A stretch of 64,000 nucleotides of DNA from CAVVNN01 sp963749605 (GTDB taxonomy: Bacteria; Actinomycetota; Thermoleophilia; Solirubrobacterales; 70-9). Within the stretch, counting starts at the first letter, position 1. Every line of letters begins with the position of its first letter. The stretch lies in NCBI GenBank assembly GCA_963749605.1, contig CAVVNN010000002.1, positions 806,001-870,000 of the forward strand, in the 5' to 3' direction. Under the pieces are notes generated by a model, which had not been told where the DNA came from, made no database searches, and worked only from the letters and a program-made list of their open reading frames with translations. Below, in pieces: positions 1 through 10,666 of the stretch. The translations under genes were made by a program, and so were the position numbers.

Positions 1-506
1 TAGACGTACGTTTTCGCCCCGCCCGGCTCGATCAGCAGGTTGTTGCCCGATTGGCGCGGCGAGAGGCCGCGCGGGATGTGGCAGTAGAAGGAGACCGGGT
101 GCGAGGCGGTAAGCCCGCCCGGCTGGCCGTCGAACTGGGTGCGGTTGTGGCCGCCGTGCAGGTGGACGGTCAGCTCCCCCGCCTTCGCCGGCAGCTCGTG
201 GTGGAAGGTGACCTTGGTCCGATGCCCGGCGCGGCGGCGAATCGTCGGCCCCGGGAACGTGCCCCCGTAGGTCCACATCCTCGTCTTGGCGCCGGGTAGG
301 ACCTGGACCTCCGCCTCGCGGATCGGGATCCGCAGGTGCGAGCCGGTCAGCTCAGGGGGGATCGGCAGCCGCGCCCGGAACGGCACGGCGGCCAGCGCTC
401 GCGGGGTCTCCTCCGCAAGCGGGAACAGCCCGCCGCGCGCCTTCAGCGGCAGCAGGAAGGCGAGCGCGCCGCCGCCCGCGGCGCCGAGGAAGGCTCGGCG
501 CCCCAG
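1..506 (-). CDS. Multicopper oxidase, N-terminal part (cut by window edge)
   Basis: Reads leftwards and runs off the window; about 168 N-terminal residues are visible. It opens with a Tat-type signal (Gly-Arg-Arg-Ala-Phe-Leu-Gly, then an Ala/Gly/Leu-rich stretch), so it is probably exported folded. The cupredoxin domain follows with TFPGPTIR and the copper-binding HLHGGHN motif, as in CotA or bilirubin-oxidase-type multicopper oxidases. These oxidise a substrate at a type 1 copper and reduce oxygen at a trinuclear site; the remaining copper motifs lie outside. No ATG, GTG or TTG lies in frame between the upstream stop and the Tat motif, so I placed the start at CTG 506, directly before Gly-Arg-Arg. 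A cupredoxin gene precedes it on the same strand, suggesting a copper-related pair. Confidence 0.72.
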   Translation of the reverse strand, partial: MGRRAFLGAAGGGALAFLLPLKARGGLFPLAEETPRALAAVPFRARLPIPPELTGSHLRIPIREAEVQVLPGAKTRMWTYGGTFPGPTIRRRAGHRTKVTFHHELPAKAGELTVHLHGGHNRTQFDGQPGGLTASHPVSFYCHIPRGLSPRQSGNNLLIEPGGAKTYV

Positions 507-540
507 GCGGGGCGGAAATGACCTGCGGCCGGACGTGCCG

Positions 541-1131
541 CTAGCTGCCCGCGGGCAGCACAGTGATCGAGCCGTGCATCCAGGGGTGAATGGCGCACAT
601 GAAGGTGATCGTGGTCCCGGCGGCGGCGGTCACCTGCTGCACGATCGAGGTGCCCGGTTTCTCACCCGTGAACCACGAGTCGCCCTTCGCAGTCAGGCTG
701 CCCATCGTGTCCCAGCCGGGCGCGCCTGCTTCGACCGGGTTGACTTTCACCGGGCCGTTGCCTTTGACGCCGTGCCAGGCCGCGATCGCTTTGCAGATGT
801 GGCCTTTGGTAAAGCAGATCTGGCGCGCTTTGGCTGTCTTCGGAATCGAACCTTTGGTCACCAGCGAGAAGGTGTGGGGACCGACCTGTTTTGGGTTGGT
901 CGTGTTCCTCACTTCGAGCTGATCGCCCTGGTCCACCGTTTTCGGCGCGATGAAGCGGAGGCCGCCTTTGCCGTCTTTGATCAAGACGGTGTCGACCGTG
1001 GAGCCAGCCACAGGCGTCGTGGTGTCGGCGCCGGCGAGCCCGGGCACGAGCACCGCGACCCCGACCGCCATCGCGGCAGCGGCCGCGACCGTTGCCCGGA
1101 TCGACGCAGTGCGAGTGAGACGTGTCTTCAA
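541..1131 (-). CDS. Exported cupredoxin (plastocyanin-like) protein
   Basis: A 196-residue protein with an N-terminal signal peptide (basic start, then an Ala/Val-rich core ending near Gly-Ala-Asp) and one cupredoxin domain. The type 1 copper ligands are visible: a His in GPHTFSL and the C-terminal Cys, His and Met in FMCAIHPWMHG. It should carry electrons or bind copper outside the membrane. I chose the TTG at 1131 because AAAGGAGAA sits just upstream, rather than the ATG at 1161. It lies just ahead of the multicopper oxidase and could be its electron partner, which is inference. Lysine is often AAA here, unlike most neighbours. Confidence 0.85.
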   Translation of the reverse strand: MKTRLTRTASIRATVAAAAAMAVGVAVLVPGLAGADTTTPVAGSTVDTVLIKDGKGGLRFIAPKTVDQGDQLEVRNTTNPKQVGPHTFSLVTKGSIPKTAKARQICFTKGHICKAIAAWHGVKGNGPVKVNPVEAGAPGWDTMGSLTAKGDSWFTGEKPGTSIVQQVTAAAGTTITFMCAIHPWMHGSITVLPAGS

Positions 1132-1268
1132 GGTTCTCCTTTCGAGCGCCGGTCTCCCCACCGGCGCGTGCCTGCAGAAGCGCTTCAGACCGCCAACTTA
1201 TTACGGCGAGGACGCCAAGGCAAGCGCGAACCTCCGGAAACGGGCGATAGCCTGCCCGCAACGAAGCG

Positions 1269-1646
1269 ATGCCGACCTTCCTCCACACCTGCTACCGCAT
1301 TGGCGACATCGACCGCTCGGTCGCCTTCTACGAGAAGCTGGGCTTCGAGGAGGTCGCCCGGATGCCGATCGGCGAGGAGGCGATCAACGTCTTCATGGGC
1401 CTGCCGGGCGAAGACCCGAGGCTGGAGCTGACCTACAACCACGGCGTCGACTCCTACGAGCTCGGCACCGGCTACAACCACATCGCCGTCGCCGTCGACG
1501 ACCTCGATGCCACCTTGGAGCGACTCGCCTCCGAAGGCGTCGACCCCGAGAAGCCCCCCTACCGCCCCGGCGGCCGCACCGAGGGCCACCGAATCTGCTT
1601 CGTCCGCGACCCGGACGGGTACCGCATCGAGCTGATCGGCGATTAG
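1269..1646 (+). CDS. gloA: Glyoxalase I family protein (lactoylglutathione lyase-like)
   Basis: A 125-residue single VOC domain with the usual paired beta-alpha-beta-beta-beta modules. Candidate metal ligands are in the glyoxalase I places: His6 (FLHTCYR), the Glu in LELTYN, His in GYNHIAV and Glu in YRIELI near the C-terminus. The family isomerises the hemithioacetal of methylglyoxal and a thiol to an S-lactoyl thioester in the cytoplasm. Since actinobacteria often use mycothiol instead of glutathione, the thiol partner is unknown. It stands alone, with about 137 bases upstream that separate it from the divergent cupredoxin gene. Confidence 0.85.
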   Translation: MPTFLHTCYRIGDIDRSVAFYEKLGFEEVARMPIGEEAINVFMGLPGEDPRLELTYNHGVDSYELGTGYNHIAVAVDDLDATLERLASEGVDPEKPPYRPGGRTEGHRICFVRDPDGYRIELIGD

Positions 1647-1724
1647 GCGCGGCGGGCCGGTCGCCTGCAATCCGAGGCCGCTAGGCTCCCCCGCTCTGAG
1701 ACGGAGACGGAGGAAGGCGGGCGC

Positions 1725-2074
1725 TTGAAACTCGTGATCGGGATCGTGCGTCCCGAGAAGGCCAACGACGTGCTGGAGGCGCTCTACCGGGCGGAGGTGC
1801 GCGGCGTCTCGATCAGCCGCGTGCAGGGGCACGGCGGCGAGCTGGAAAGGGTCGAGACCTACCGCGGCACCACCGTGCAGATGGGCCTCTCGGAGAAGGT
1901 CCGGTTCGAGGTCGCGGTCTCCGACGAGTTCGTGCAGCCGACCGTCGACGCCCTCTGCGACGGGGCCCGGACGGGCGAGGTCGGCGACGGCAAGATCTTC
2001 GTCGTGCCACTGGAGCGGGCCGTGCGGATCCGCACCGGCGAGTCCGACCGCAACGCGGTCACCCCGGTGGGCAA

Positions 2075-2078
<4 letters not shown>
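1725..2078 (+). CDS. P-II family nitrogen regulator without the T-loop tyrosine
   Basis: A 117-residue P-II trimer subunit starting at TTG with GGAGGAAGG upstream. The C-terminal family block TGEVGDGKIFVVPLERAVRI is intact, followed by RIRTGE. P-II proteins sense 2-oxoglutarate and ATP/ADP and gate ammonium channels. In the T-loop, the segment after Tyr46-Arg47-Gly48 is TTVQM, so residue 51, the tyrosine modified by uridylylation or adenylylation in other P-IIs, is valine. Covalent control through that residue is therefore not possible. Its stop overlaps the GTG of the following amt gene (GTGA), so the two are translationally coupled, as in glnK-amtB. Confidence 0.9.
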
Positions 2079-3379
<1,301 letters not shown>

Positions 3380-3404
3380 GCTCTATGGCCGCCAACCAGG
3401 CGAG

Positions 3405-4168
3405 CTAGGCGCGAAGCCTGTACCCGCGCGAGAAGAGGCGCCAGTTGAATGCGGTGAGGGCGGCGGTCGCCGCGGTGAGCAAGAGAAGCGAGAGGGCGAT
3501 GCTGGTTTCCGTGTAGCCGAGGAAGCCGTAGCGGACGAGGCCGATCATGTAGTAGACGGGGTTGAAGCGGGTCAGGGTCTCGAACGGCTGGGGCAGCAGG
3601 GAGGCGGAGTAGAAGACGCCGCCGAGGAAGATCAGCGGCGTCAGCACGAAGGTCTGGGCGATCGCGACGTCGTCGAACTGCTCGGCCCGGACGCCGATCA
3701 GGACACCGAGCTGGGAGAAGAAGAAGCCGACGAGGAACAGCCCGGGGACGAGGACGAGGATGTGGTCGACCGGCAGGTCGACCAGCAGCGAGGCGACGAC
3801 GAAGGTCAGCGCCGCGACCAGGAAGCCGCGGATGAAACCGCCGAGCGAGAAGGCGAGCAGCAACTCCAGCGGCGATGCCGGCGAGGAGAGCTGGTCGTGG
3901 ATCGCCCCCTGGAACTTCTGCTGCAGGATCGAGGAGGAGTTGTTGGCGAAGGCGTTGGTCGCCCAGGCCATCATGATCAGGCCGGGGATGACGAAGACGA
4001 TGTAATCGATCCCGTGCAGCTGCTTGATCCGCGAGCCGAGGGCGGCGCCGAAGACGGAGATGTAGAGGAAGGTTTCCAGCAGCGGCGCGCCGATCGTCTG
4101 CTTCTTGATCTTCATGAAGCGGTTGACCTCGCGCCGCCAGAGGGCGAGGAAGCGGATCTGCGCCGCAC

Positions 4169-4172
<4 letters not shown>
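3405..4172 (-). CDS. ABC-2 type transporter permease
   Basis: A 255-residue ABC-2 permease with about six membrane helices, similar in layout to the YadH/drug-exporter group: a cytoplasmic N-terminal helix, then alternating hydrophobic segments with a conserved FLGGVFYSASLLP stretch before the last helices. It forms the membrane part of an exporter with the ATPase encoded just upstream, whose gene overlaps it by four bases. The substrate cannot be told from sequence; such pairs export lipids, polysaccharides or drugs. It converges with amt with only 25 bases between. Confidence 0.9.
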
Positions 4173-4945
<773 letters not shown>

Positions 4946-4998
4946 GCAAACCTAGACGACCGGTGACCTCGGCCCGCCGAGCGCTTAGTGTCACGGCG

Positions 4999-5859
4999 AT
5001 GGAGCGCCCGCTGCTCGCCGTCGACGCGCCGTCGATGCTCTTCCGCGCCTTCTACGCGCTGCCCGACTCGATCGTGGGACCGGACGGGAAGCCGGTGAAC
5101 GCGCTGCTGGGGACGGCGAACCTGATCGTGCGGGAGGTCGAAGCGCACGAGCCGCGCGCGGTGGCGCTGTGCTTCGGACCGGACGCGGCCGCCTACCGCA
5201 CCGCACTGTACCCCGCCTACCACGCGGAGCGCGAGGCCGCGATGCCCGTGGAGCTGGCGCCCCAGTTCGCCGCCGCCCGCGACTTCTTTGCAGCGTTCGG
5301 GTGGACCGTGGCGACGCACGACTCGCTCGAGGCCGACGACCTGCTCGGCACCTACGCGCGGCGGGAGACCGAGGCCGGCGGGCGGGCGCTGCTGCTGACC
5401 GGCGACCGCGACATGTACCAGTGCGCGGGCGAGCGGGTCACGGTGCTCTACGTGAAGACGGGTAGCAAAGGCGCCGAGGAGGTCGGCCCCGAGCAGGTGC
5501 GCGAGCGCTACGGCGTCGACCCGGAGCAGGTGCCCGACTTCATCGCCCTGCGCGGCGACCCCTCGGACGGGCTCCCCGGGGCAAAGGGGGTGGGCCCCAA
5601 GACCGCCGCCGAGCTGCTGCGCAAGCACGGCTCCCTGGAGGGGGTGCTCGACAACGCGATCCGCGAGCCGCGGCCGAAGCTCCGCAGCGCCCTGATCGAG
5701 GCCCACGACGACCTCCTCGCCTTCAAGGACATCGCCACCCTCCGCGACGCCGGCGTCGGGCCCCCGCCCAACCGCCCCACCGACTGGGCGGGCGCCGCGG
5801 CCGCCGCCCGCGAGCGCGGCATGAACCGCCTCGCCGAGCGGCTGCTGCAGGCCGGCTGA
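4999..5859 (+). CDS. Stand-alone 5'-3' exonuclease (PolA N-terminal domain-like)
   Basis: A 286-residue protein equivalent to the 5'-nuclease domain of DNA polymerase I, without a polymerase domain. It has the metal-binding acidic cluster (LLAVDAPSMLFR, HDSLEADDLLGT, LLTGDRDMYQ) and the helix-hairpin-helix LPGAKGVGPKTAAELL. It should remove 5' flaps or RNA primers in replication and repair. Start at ATG 4999 gives the expected MERPLLAVDA N-terminus; the open frame extends upstream to 4963 without homology. A full-length polA is not in the window. Confidence 0.9.
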   Translation: MERPLLAVDAPSMLFRAFYALPDSIVGPDGKPVNALLGTANLIVREVEAHEPRAVALCFGPDAAAYRTALYPAYHAEREAAMPVELAPQFAAARDFFAAFGWTVATHDSLEADDLLGTYARRETEAGGRALLLTGDRDMYQCAGERVTVLYVKTGSKGAEEVGPEQVRERYGVDPEQVPDFIALRGDPSDGLPGAKGVGPKTAAELLRKHGSLEGVLDNAIREPRPKLRSALIEAHDDLLAFKDIATLRDAGVGPPPNRPTDWAGAAAAARERGMNRLAERLLQAG

Positions 5860-5864
5860 ACCGC

Positions 5865-6614
5865 TCAGCGGTAGTCGGGGTTGGGGAAGTCGAAGCGGCA
5901 GCCGGCGTCCCACTCGGTGCGCTGGTTGCCGTGCGCCGGGATGCCGCCGGCGTCCTTCAGCATTCGCGCCAGGTGGAGCATGTTCCATGCGGCGAAGGTG
6001 GTGTTGCGGTTGGTGAAGTCGTTCTCGGGGCCGCCGGAGCCCTCGTCGAGATAGGAAGGTCCGGGGCCGGCCTCGCCGATCCAACCGGCGTCGGCCTGCG
6101 GCGGGATCGTGTAGCCGAGGTGCTGAAGCGAGTAGAGGACGTTCATCGCGCAGTGCTTGACCCCGTCCTCGTTGCCGGTCACCAGGCAGCCGCCGACCCG
6201 CCCGTAGTAGGCGTACTGGCCGGCGTCGTTGAGCAGGTGCGAGTTGCCGTAGAGCCGCTCGACGATCTGCGTCGCGACCGATGACTTCTCCCCCAGCCAG
6301 ATCGGCATGCCGAGGACGAGGATGTCCGCCGCCATCACCTTCTCGAAGATCGCCGGCCACTCGTCGCGCTCCCAGCCGTGCTCGGTCATGTCGGGCCAGA
6401 CGCCGGTGGCGATCTCGTGGTCGACCGCGCGGATGCAATCGACCGCGACCCCGTTGCGGCGCATGATCTCCATCGAGATGTCCATCAGCCCCTGGGTGTT
6501 GGAGACCTCGGGGCTGCGCTTCAGGGTGCAGTTGACGAACAGCGCGCGCAGGTCCGAATAGTCGGTCTCGCTGCGCTCGCACAGCTCGGCCTGCTTGTCG
6601 GTCAGCTCGGTCAT
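5865..6614 (-). CDS. Flavodoxin-fold NAD(P)H-dependent oxidoreductase
   Basis: A 249-residue protein of the multimeric flavodoxin (WrbA/FMN reductase) group. It opens the fold with RALFVNCTLKRSPEVSNT, a phosphate-binding loop for FMN, and has LVLGMPIWLGEKSS, the conserved segment contacting the isoalloxazine ring. The C-terminal third (from about residue 160), with NRNTTFAAWNMLH, belongs to a longer subfamily than WrbA. It probably catalyses NAD(P)H-dependent reduction of quinones or similar acceptors in the cytoplasm; the substrate is unknown. It follows a SRPBCC gene with a four-base overlap. Confidence 0.8.
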   Translation of the reverse strand: MTELTDKQAELCERSETDYSDLRALFVNCTLKRSPEVSNTQGLMDISMEIMRRNGVAVDCIRAVDHEIATGVWPDMTEHGWERDEWPAIFEKVMAADILVLGMPIWLGEKSSVATQIVERLYGNSHLLNDAGQYAYYGRVGGCLVTGNEDGVKHCAMNVLYSLQHLGYTIPPQADAGWIGEAGPGPSYLDEGSGGPENDFTNRNTTFAAWNMLHLARMLKDAGGIPAHGNQRTEWDAGCRFDFPNPDYR

Positions 6615-7087
6615 GTCGTCTCCTCGGTCGGCTGGTCGGTGTCATTGCGGCGAGCGAGCTGCTTGGCGAGGCGGCGCATCGCCTTGGCGCTGGGGCGGTG
6701 TGCGAATGCGCGCGTCAGCGGAGGGCAGAGGCGTTCGAGCCGCGATGCCTCGAGCCACGCGAGCTCGAAGCAGACCCTCGTCCTGCCCGCCGGCAGCTCC
6801 TCCAGCAGGTAGGTGCCACGGGTGCGGCGCTTCCCGTTCGCGCCGACCCCCTCCTCGACGATCCGGTTCGGCTCGGCCGCGACGATCTCGAACTCGGTCC
6901 AATCCTGCGAGCCCGGGGTGTTGGCCCTCGCTCGCGCCCGGGCGCCGACTCCACGCTTCGGACCGGAGAACTCCCAGTCCACGAGCATGTGGTCCAAGAA
7001 CGCCTCGTGGTTGGCAAGCACCGCGAGGAGCTCATACACCTCCTGGCTGGATTTCGGCACGGTGGCCGAAACGGTCACGGGCTTCAC
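6611..7087 (-). CDS. SRPBCC family (polyketide cyclase-like) protein
   Basis: A 158-residue START-like/SRPBCC protein beginning MKPVTVSATVPKSSQEVYEL, the usual first strand and helix of the fold, with the later WTEFEIVAAEPNRIVEEG segment. These proteins form a hydrophobic ligand-binding cavity; the ligand and any activity are unknown. The C-terminal part is basic (LAKQLARRND). It is the first gene of a two-gene unit with the flavodoxin-fold protein (ATGA overlap) and is divergent from valS across about 57 bases that must hold both promoters. Confidence 0.75.
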   Translation of the reverse strand: MKPVTVSATVPKSSQEVYELLAVLANHEAFLDHMLVDWEFSGPKRGVGARARARANTPGSQDWTEFEIVAAEPNRIVEEGVGANGKRRTRGTYLLEELPAGRTRVCFELAWLEASRLERLCPPLTRAFAHRPSAKAMRRLAKQLARRNDTDQPTEETT

Positions 7088-7144
7088 GACCCGATCCTAT
7101 GAAAGGGGCATCCGATCGGGCAGGAGCCTTCATAGACTGACGCG

Positions 7145-9700
7145 ATGAAATTGGAGGAGCGCAGGCGCTGGAGCGCGAGGGAGGCCGAGCCGCGGATCGC
7201 CGAGCGCTGGCTGCAAACGGGCCTGAACCATCCGGATCCGACCGCAACGGCCGCCGAGACGTACTCCATAGCCCTGCCGCCACCGAACGTCACCGGCGCC
7301 CTGCACATCGGCCATGCGCTGAACGGCAGCGTGCAGGACGTGCTGATCCGCTTCGCGCGACAGCAAGGGCTGCGGGCCAAGTGGACCCTGGGAACCGACC
7401 ACGCGGGAATCGCGACGCAGACCCAGGTCGAGAAACAGGTCCAGCGTGAGGGCACCACGCGCAAGGAGATGGGCCGCGAGGCGTTCGTCGAGCGCATCTG
7501 GGCCTGGCGCGAGCAGTACGGCAGCACGATCATCGGCCAGTTCAAGCGGCTCGGCTTCAGCCTCGACTACGAGGACGAGCGCTTCACCCTGGACGACGCA
7601 TACGCCGGCGCCGTGCTGAAGGTCTTCGTCGAGCTCTACGAACAGGGGCTGATCTACCGCGACAACTACATGGTCAACTGGGATCCGGGCACCGACTCGG
7701 CGATCAGCGACCTCGAGGTCGAGGACCGCGAGGTCGCCGACACCCTGTTCCACATCGCCTACCCGCTGAGCGACGGTTCCGGAGAGGTGGTCGTCGCTAC
7801 CGTGCGGCCGGAGACGATGCTGGCCGACGTCGCCGTCGCCGTGCACCCGCAGGACGCGCGCTACCAGCACCTGGTCGGGCGCTCGGTGAAGCTGCCCCTG
7901 GTGGGGCGGGAGCTGCCGATCATCGCCGACGAGTACGTCAAGACAGACTTCGGCACCGGCGCCCTGAAGATCACACCCGGGCACGACCCCAACGACTTCG
8001 AGATCGGCCGCAAGCACGGCCTGCCCGAGCTCAGCGCGATCGGCGAGGACGGCCGCATGACCGACCTCGTCCCTGCCTACGCTGGGATGACGGTCGCCGA
8101 GGCCCAGGAGGCCGTCGTCGCCGCGCTGGAGAAGGAGGGGCTGATCCGCGCCCGCGAGCCCTACACCCACACCGTCCCGTTCAGCCAGCGTTCGGGGCAG
8201 CGCATCGAGCCGCTGGTCTCGCTGCAGTGGTTCATGAAGATGGACGAGCTGGCCGCGCCCGCGATCGAGGCCGTCAAGGAGGGCCGCGTCAAGATCCACC
8301 CGGAATCGCAGTCGCGCCGCTACGTCGAGTGGCTCGAGAACATCCGCCCGTGGTGCATCTCCCGCCAGCTGTGGTGGGGCCACCAGATCCCGGTCTACTA
8401 CCGCGGCGAGGAGACCTACGTCGGCACGGAGGGCCCCGAGGGCGAGGGTTGGAGCCAGGACCCCGACGTCCTCGACACCTGGGTCTCGAGCGGCCTCTGG
8501 CCCTTCGCAACGCTGGGCTGGCCCGACGACACCCCCGAGCTGGCCGCGTTCTACCCGACCGACGTGCTCTCCACCGCGCGGGACATCCTCTTTCTCTGGG
8601 TGGCGCGCATGGTGATGCTCGGGCTGCGCTTCACGGGCCAGGCGCCGTTCTCCGACGTCTACGTGCACTCGGTGATCCAGGCGCCCGACGGCCGCCGCAT
8701 GAGCAAGTCGCTGGGAACGGGTGTCGATCCGCTGGCGCTGATCGACGGCGGCCCGCGGCCGCCGGCCTTCTCGGAGGGCGGCAGCTTCCCCGCCTACGGA
8801 GCCGACGCCACCCGCTGGGGCCTGCTCGCGATGAGCTCGACCCAGGACGTGCGTTTCTCGGAGGAGAAAATCGCCCAGGGCGCCGCCCTGGCCAACAAGC
8901 TGTTCAACGCCTCGCGCTTCGTCCTTCTCAACGTTCGCGAGGTCGAACCGGCCTATCGCCCCGCAGCCGTCGAGGACCGCTGGATCGCCTCGAGTCTCGC
9001 CAGGGCCCGCGAGCGCTTCGAGGCGCAGATCGCCGCGTTCGACTTCTCCAAGGCCGCGCTCGGCCTCTACGACTTCGTCTACGGCGAGCTATGCGACTGG
9101 TACCTCGAGCTGATCAAGGACCGGGAATTCGACGACGAGCTCTCCGCCCACCTGCGCTGGGTGCTGCGCGAGACGTTGCTGCTCGCCCACCCGGTAATCC
9201 CGTTCGTCACCGAGGAGCTGTGGGCCCTGGCCGGGGGCGACGGCATGCTGGCCGCCGCGCAGGTTGGCGAGCTTCCGGCGCGCGACCCCCGCGCCGAGGA
9301 GGACATCGCCCGCGTGATCGCGGTCGTCCAAGGCGTGCGCTCGTGGCGCAACGAGTCCGGCGTGGCTCCGGGAGCGGCTCTCGAGGCGCGCCTACCGGGT
9401 CTCGCCCAGCAGCTCGCACCGCTCGTCGCGCGGCTGGCGCATTTGGCTCCCGTCGACGGCGACGGGGAAGCGATCGCGACGATCCCGGCCGGCGGCGTGC
9501 AGGTCGAACTGCTGACCGGAGTCGACCACGCCGAGCTCGAGGCCAAGCGCAGCAAGGAGCGCGGGCGCCTCGAGGCGGAGATCCGGCGAGCGGAGGGCAA
9601 GCTCGCCGACGAGGGCTTCGTCGCCAAGGCGCCGGAGGCTCTCGTGGAGGCCGAGCGCCGCAAGCTCGAGCAGCTGCGATCCCAGCGCGACGCGCTGTAA
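7145..9700 (+). CDS. valS: Valyl-tRNA synthetase
   Basis: An 851-residue class Ia synthetase that charges tRNA-Val in the cytoplasm. The HIGH motif is in PPNVTGALHIGHALN near residue 50 and KMSKS is in GRRMSKSLGTG near residue 519. The editing (CP1) domain lies between, with the TDFGTGALKITPGHDPNDFE block. The anticodon-binding helical domain follows, and the C-terminus has the ValS-type coiled coil (ELEAKRSKERGRLEAEIRRA). Length is within the family range. The start ATG at 7145 gives MKLEERRRWSAREAEPRIAE. Confidence 0.97.
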   Translation: MKLEERRRWSAREAEPRIAERWLQTGLNHPDPTATAAETYSIALPPPNVTGALHIGHALNGSVQDVLIRFARQQGLRAKWTLGTDHAGIATQTQVEKQVQREGTTRKEMGREAFVERIWAWREQYGSTIIGQFKRLGFSLDYEDERFTLDDAYAGAVLKVFVELYEQGLIYRDNYMVNWDPGTDSAISDLEVEDREVADTLFHIAYPLSDGSGEVVVATVRPETMLADVAVAVHPQDARYQHLVGRSVKLPLVGRELPIIADEYVKTDFGTGALKITPGHDPNDFEIGRKHGLPELSAIGEDGRMTDLVPAYAGMTVAEAQEAVVAALEKEGLIRAREPYTHTVPFSQRSGQRIEPLVSLQWFMKMDELAAPAIEAVKEGRVKIHPESQSRRYVEWLENIRPWCISRQLWWGHQIPVYYRGEETYVGTEGPEGEGWSQDPDVLDTWVSSGLWPFATLGWPDDTPELAAFYPTDVLSTARDILFLWVARMVMLGLRFTGQAPFSDVYVHSVIQAPDGRRMSKSLGTGVDPLALIDGGPRPPAFSEGGSFPAYGADATRWGLLAMSSTQDVRFSEEKIAQGAALANKLFNASRFVLLNVREVEPAYRPAAVEDRWIASSLARARERFEAQIAAFDFSKAALGLYDFVYGELCDWYLELIKDREFDDELSAHLRWVLRETLLLAHPVIPFVTEELWALAGGDGMLAAAQVGELPARDPRAEEDIARVIAVVQGVRSWRNESGVAPGAALEARLPGLAQQLAPLVARLAHLAPVDGDGEAIATIPAGGVQVELLTGVDHAELEAKRSKERGRLEAEIRRAEGKLADEGFVAKAPEALVEAERRKLEQLRSQRDAL

Positions 9701-9732
9701 CTCTGCGGGCTAGGCATAGAGTCCCCGGCACA

Positions 9733-10635
9733 ATGAGCGCCTCTCCAAGCGAAGAGGGACAAGACCCTCGGAACGGCGTCGCCGTCGTCACCGACAGCAC
9801 GCCCTACCTTCCCCCGAGCCTGATCGAGCGTTGGGGGATCCACCAGGTGAACCTCTACGTGGGATGGGGGGACGATCACCGGCCCGAGTGCGAGTACGAC
9901 GTCGACGCCTTCTACGCGCGGCTGCGCGAGTCTGCGCAGCTCCCGACGACCTCGCAGCCCTCGGTGGGTGACTTCCTCGCCTGCTTCGAGCCGCTTGCCG
10001 GCGCCGGCCGCGATGTCGTATCCGTGCATATCGCCAGCGGCCTCTCGGGCACCTGCGAGAGCGCCCGTGAGGCGGCGCGGGTCGTCGCCGACAAAGGGCT
10101 CCCGGGCCGAGTGGAGGTCGTCGACAGCCAGACGGGCGCCGGCGGGCTTGGCTGCCTCGTCCTCAACGCAGCTCGCGCCGCCGAGCAGGGCTTGGCGTTG
10201 GACGAAGTGGTCGCCGCGGTCCATGAAACCCGTCAGAGCCTCGAGATGTGGTTCTGCCTCGACACCCTCGAGTACCTTCGGCGAGGCGGGCGCATCGGAG
10301 CGGCGCAGGCCCTCGTCGGAACCGCGCTGAAGATCAAGCCGATCCTGACCTTCGGCACGGAGATCGCGCCCGTTGGCCGTGTCCGCACCCGGCAGCGCGC
10401 CCGTGAGCGAATGGTCGCCTATCTGCACGAGCTGCACGAGCACGGAGCCACCGAGTGGATCGTGCAGCACGCCCAGTCGCCCGAGGACGCCGAGCACCTG
10501 GTAACGGAGGGCACGGCGATCTTCGGAGACGCACCGCTCTTTTGCACCCAGGTCGGACCGGTGCTCGGCGCCCACCTCGGCTCCGGAATGCTGGTCGGGG
10601 GCATCGGTTGCAAGCCCCGCGCAACCGTCGAGTGA
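9733..10635 (+). CDS. DegV family fatty-acid-binding protein
   Basis: A 300-residue DegV/FakB-type protein. It begins the fold at VAVVTDSTPYLPP and has the family segments SQPSVGDFL, SVHIASGLSGTCESA, DSQTGAGGLG and LEYLRRGGRIGAAQALVGT. FakB proteins bind a fatty acid and hand it to FakA kinase for acyl-phosphate formation; no fakA is in this window. The open frame extends far upstream inside valS, but ATG 9733 gives the right N-terminus and follows the valS stop by 32 bases, so the two are probably cotranscribed. Confidence 0.9.
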   Translation: MSASPSEEGQDPRNGVAVVTDSTPYLPPSLIERWGIHQVNLYVGWGDDHRPECEYDVDAFYARLRESAQLPTTSQPSVGDFLACFEPLAGAGRDVVSVHIASGLSGTCESAREAARVVADKGLPGRVEVVDSQTGAGGLGCLVLNAARAAEQGLALDEVVAAVHETRQSLEMWFCLDTLEYLRRGGRIGAAQALVGTALKIKPILTFGTEIAPVGRVRTRQRARERMVAYLHELHEHGATEWIVQHAQSPEDAEHLVTEGTAIFGDAPLFCTQVGPVLGAHLGSGMLVGGIGCKPRATVE

Positions 10636-10666
10636 GGAGTCGGATCCGTCGCCGTCTTCCAGCGGG

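Noticed and set aside
286..1431. Long rightward open frames at 51-299 and 286-1431
   Set aside because: They lie opposite the multicopper oxidase and cupredoxin genes and encode Arg/Gly/Ala-rich sequence without any family motif.
8227..9732. Frame inside valS reading into the DegV gene
   Set aside because: It is valS in another frame; DegV homology starts at ATG 9733.
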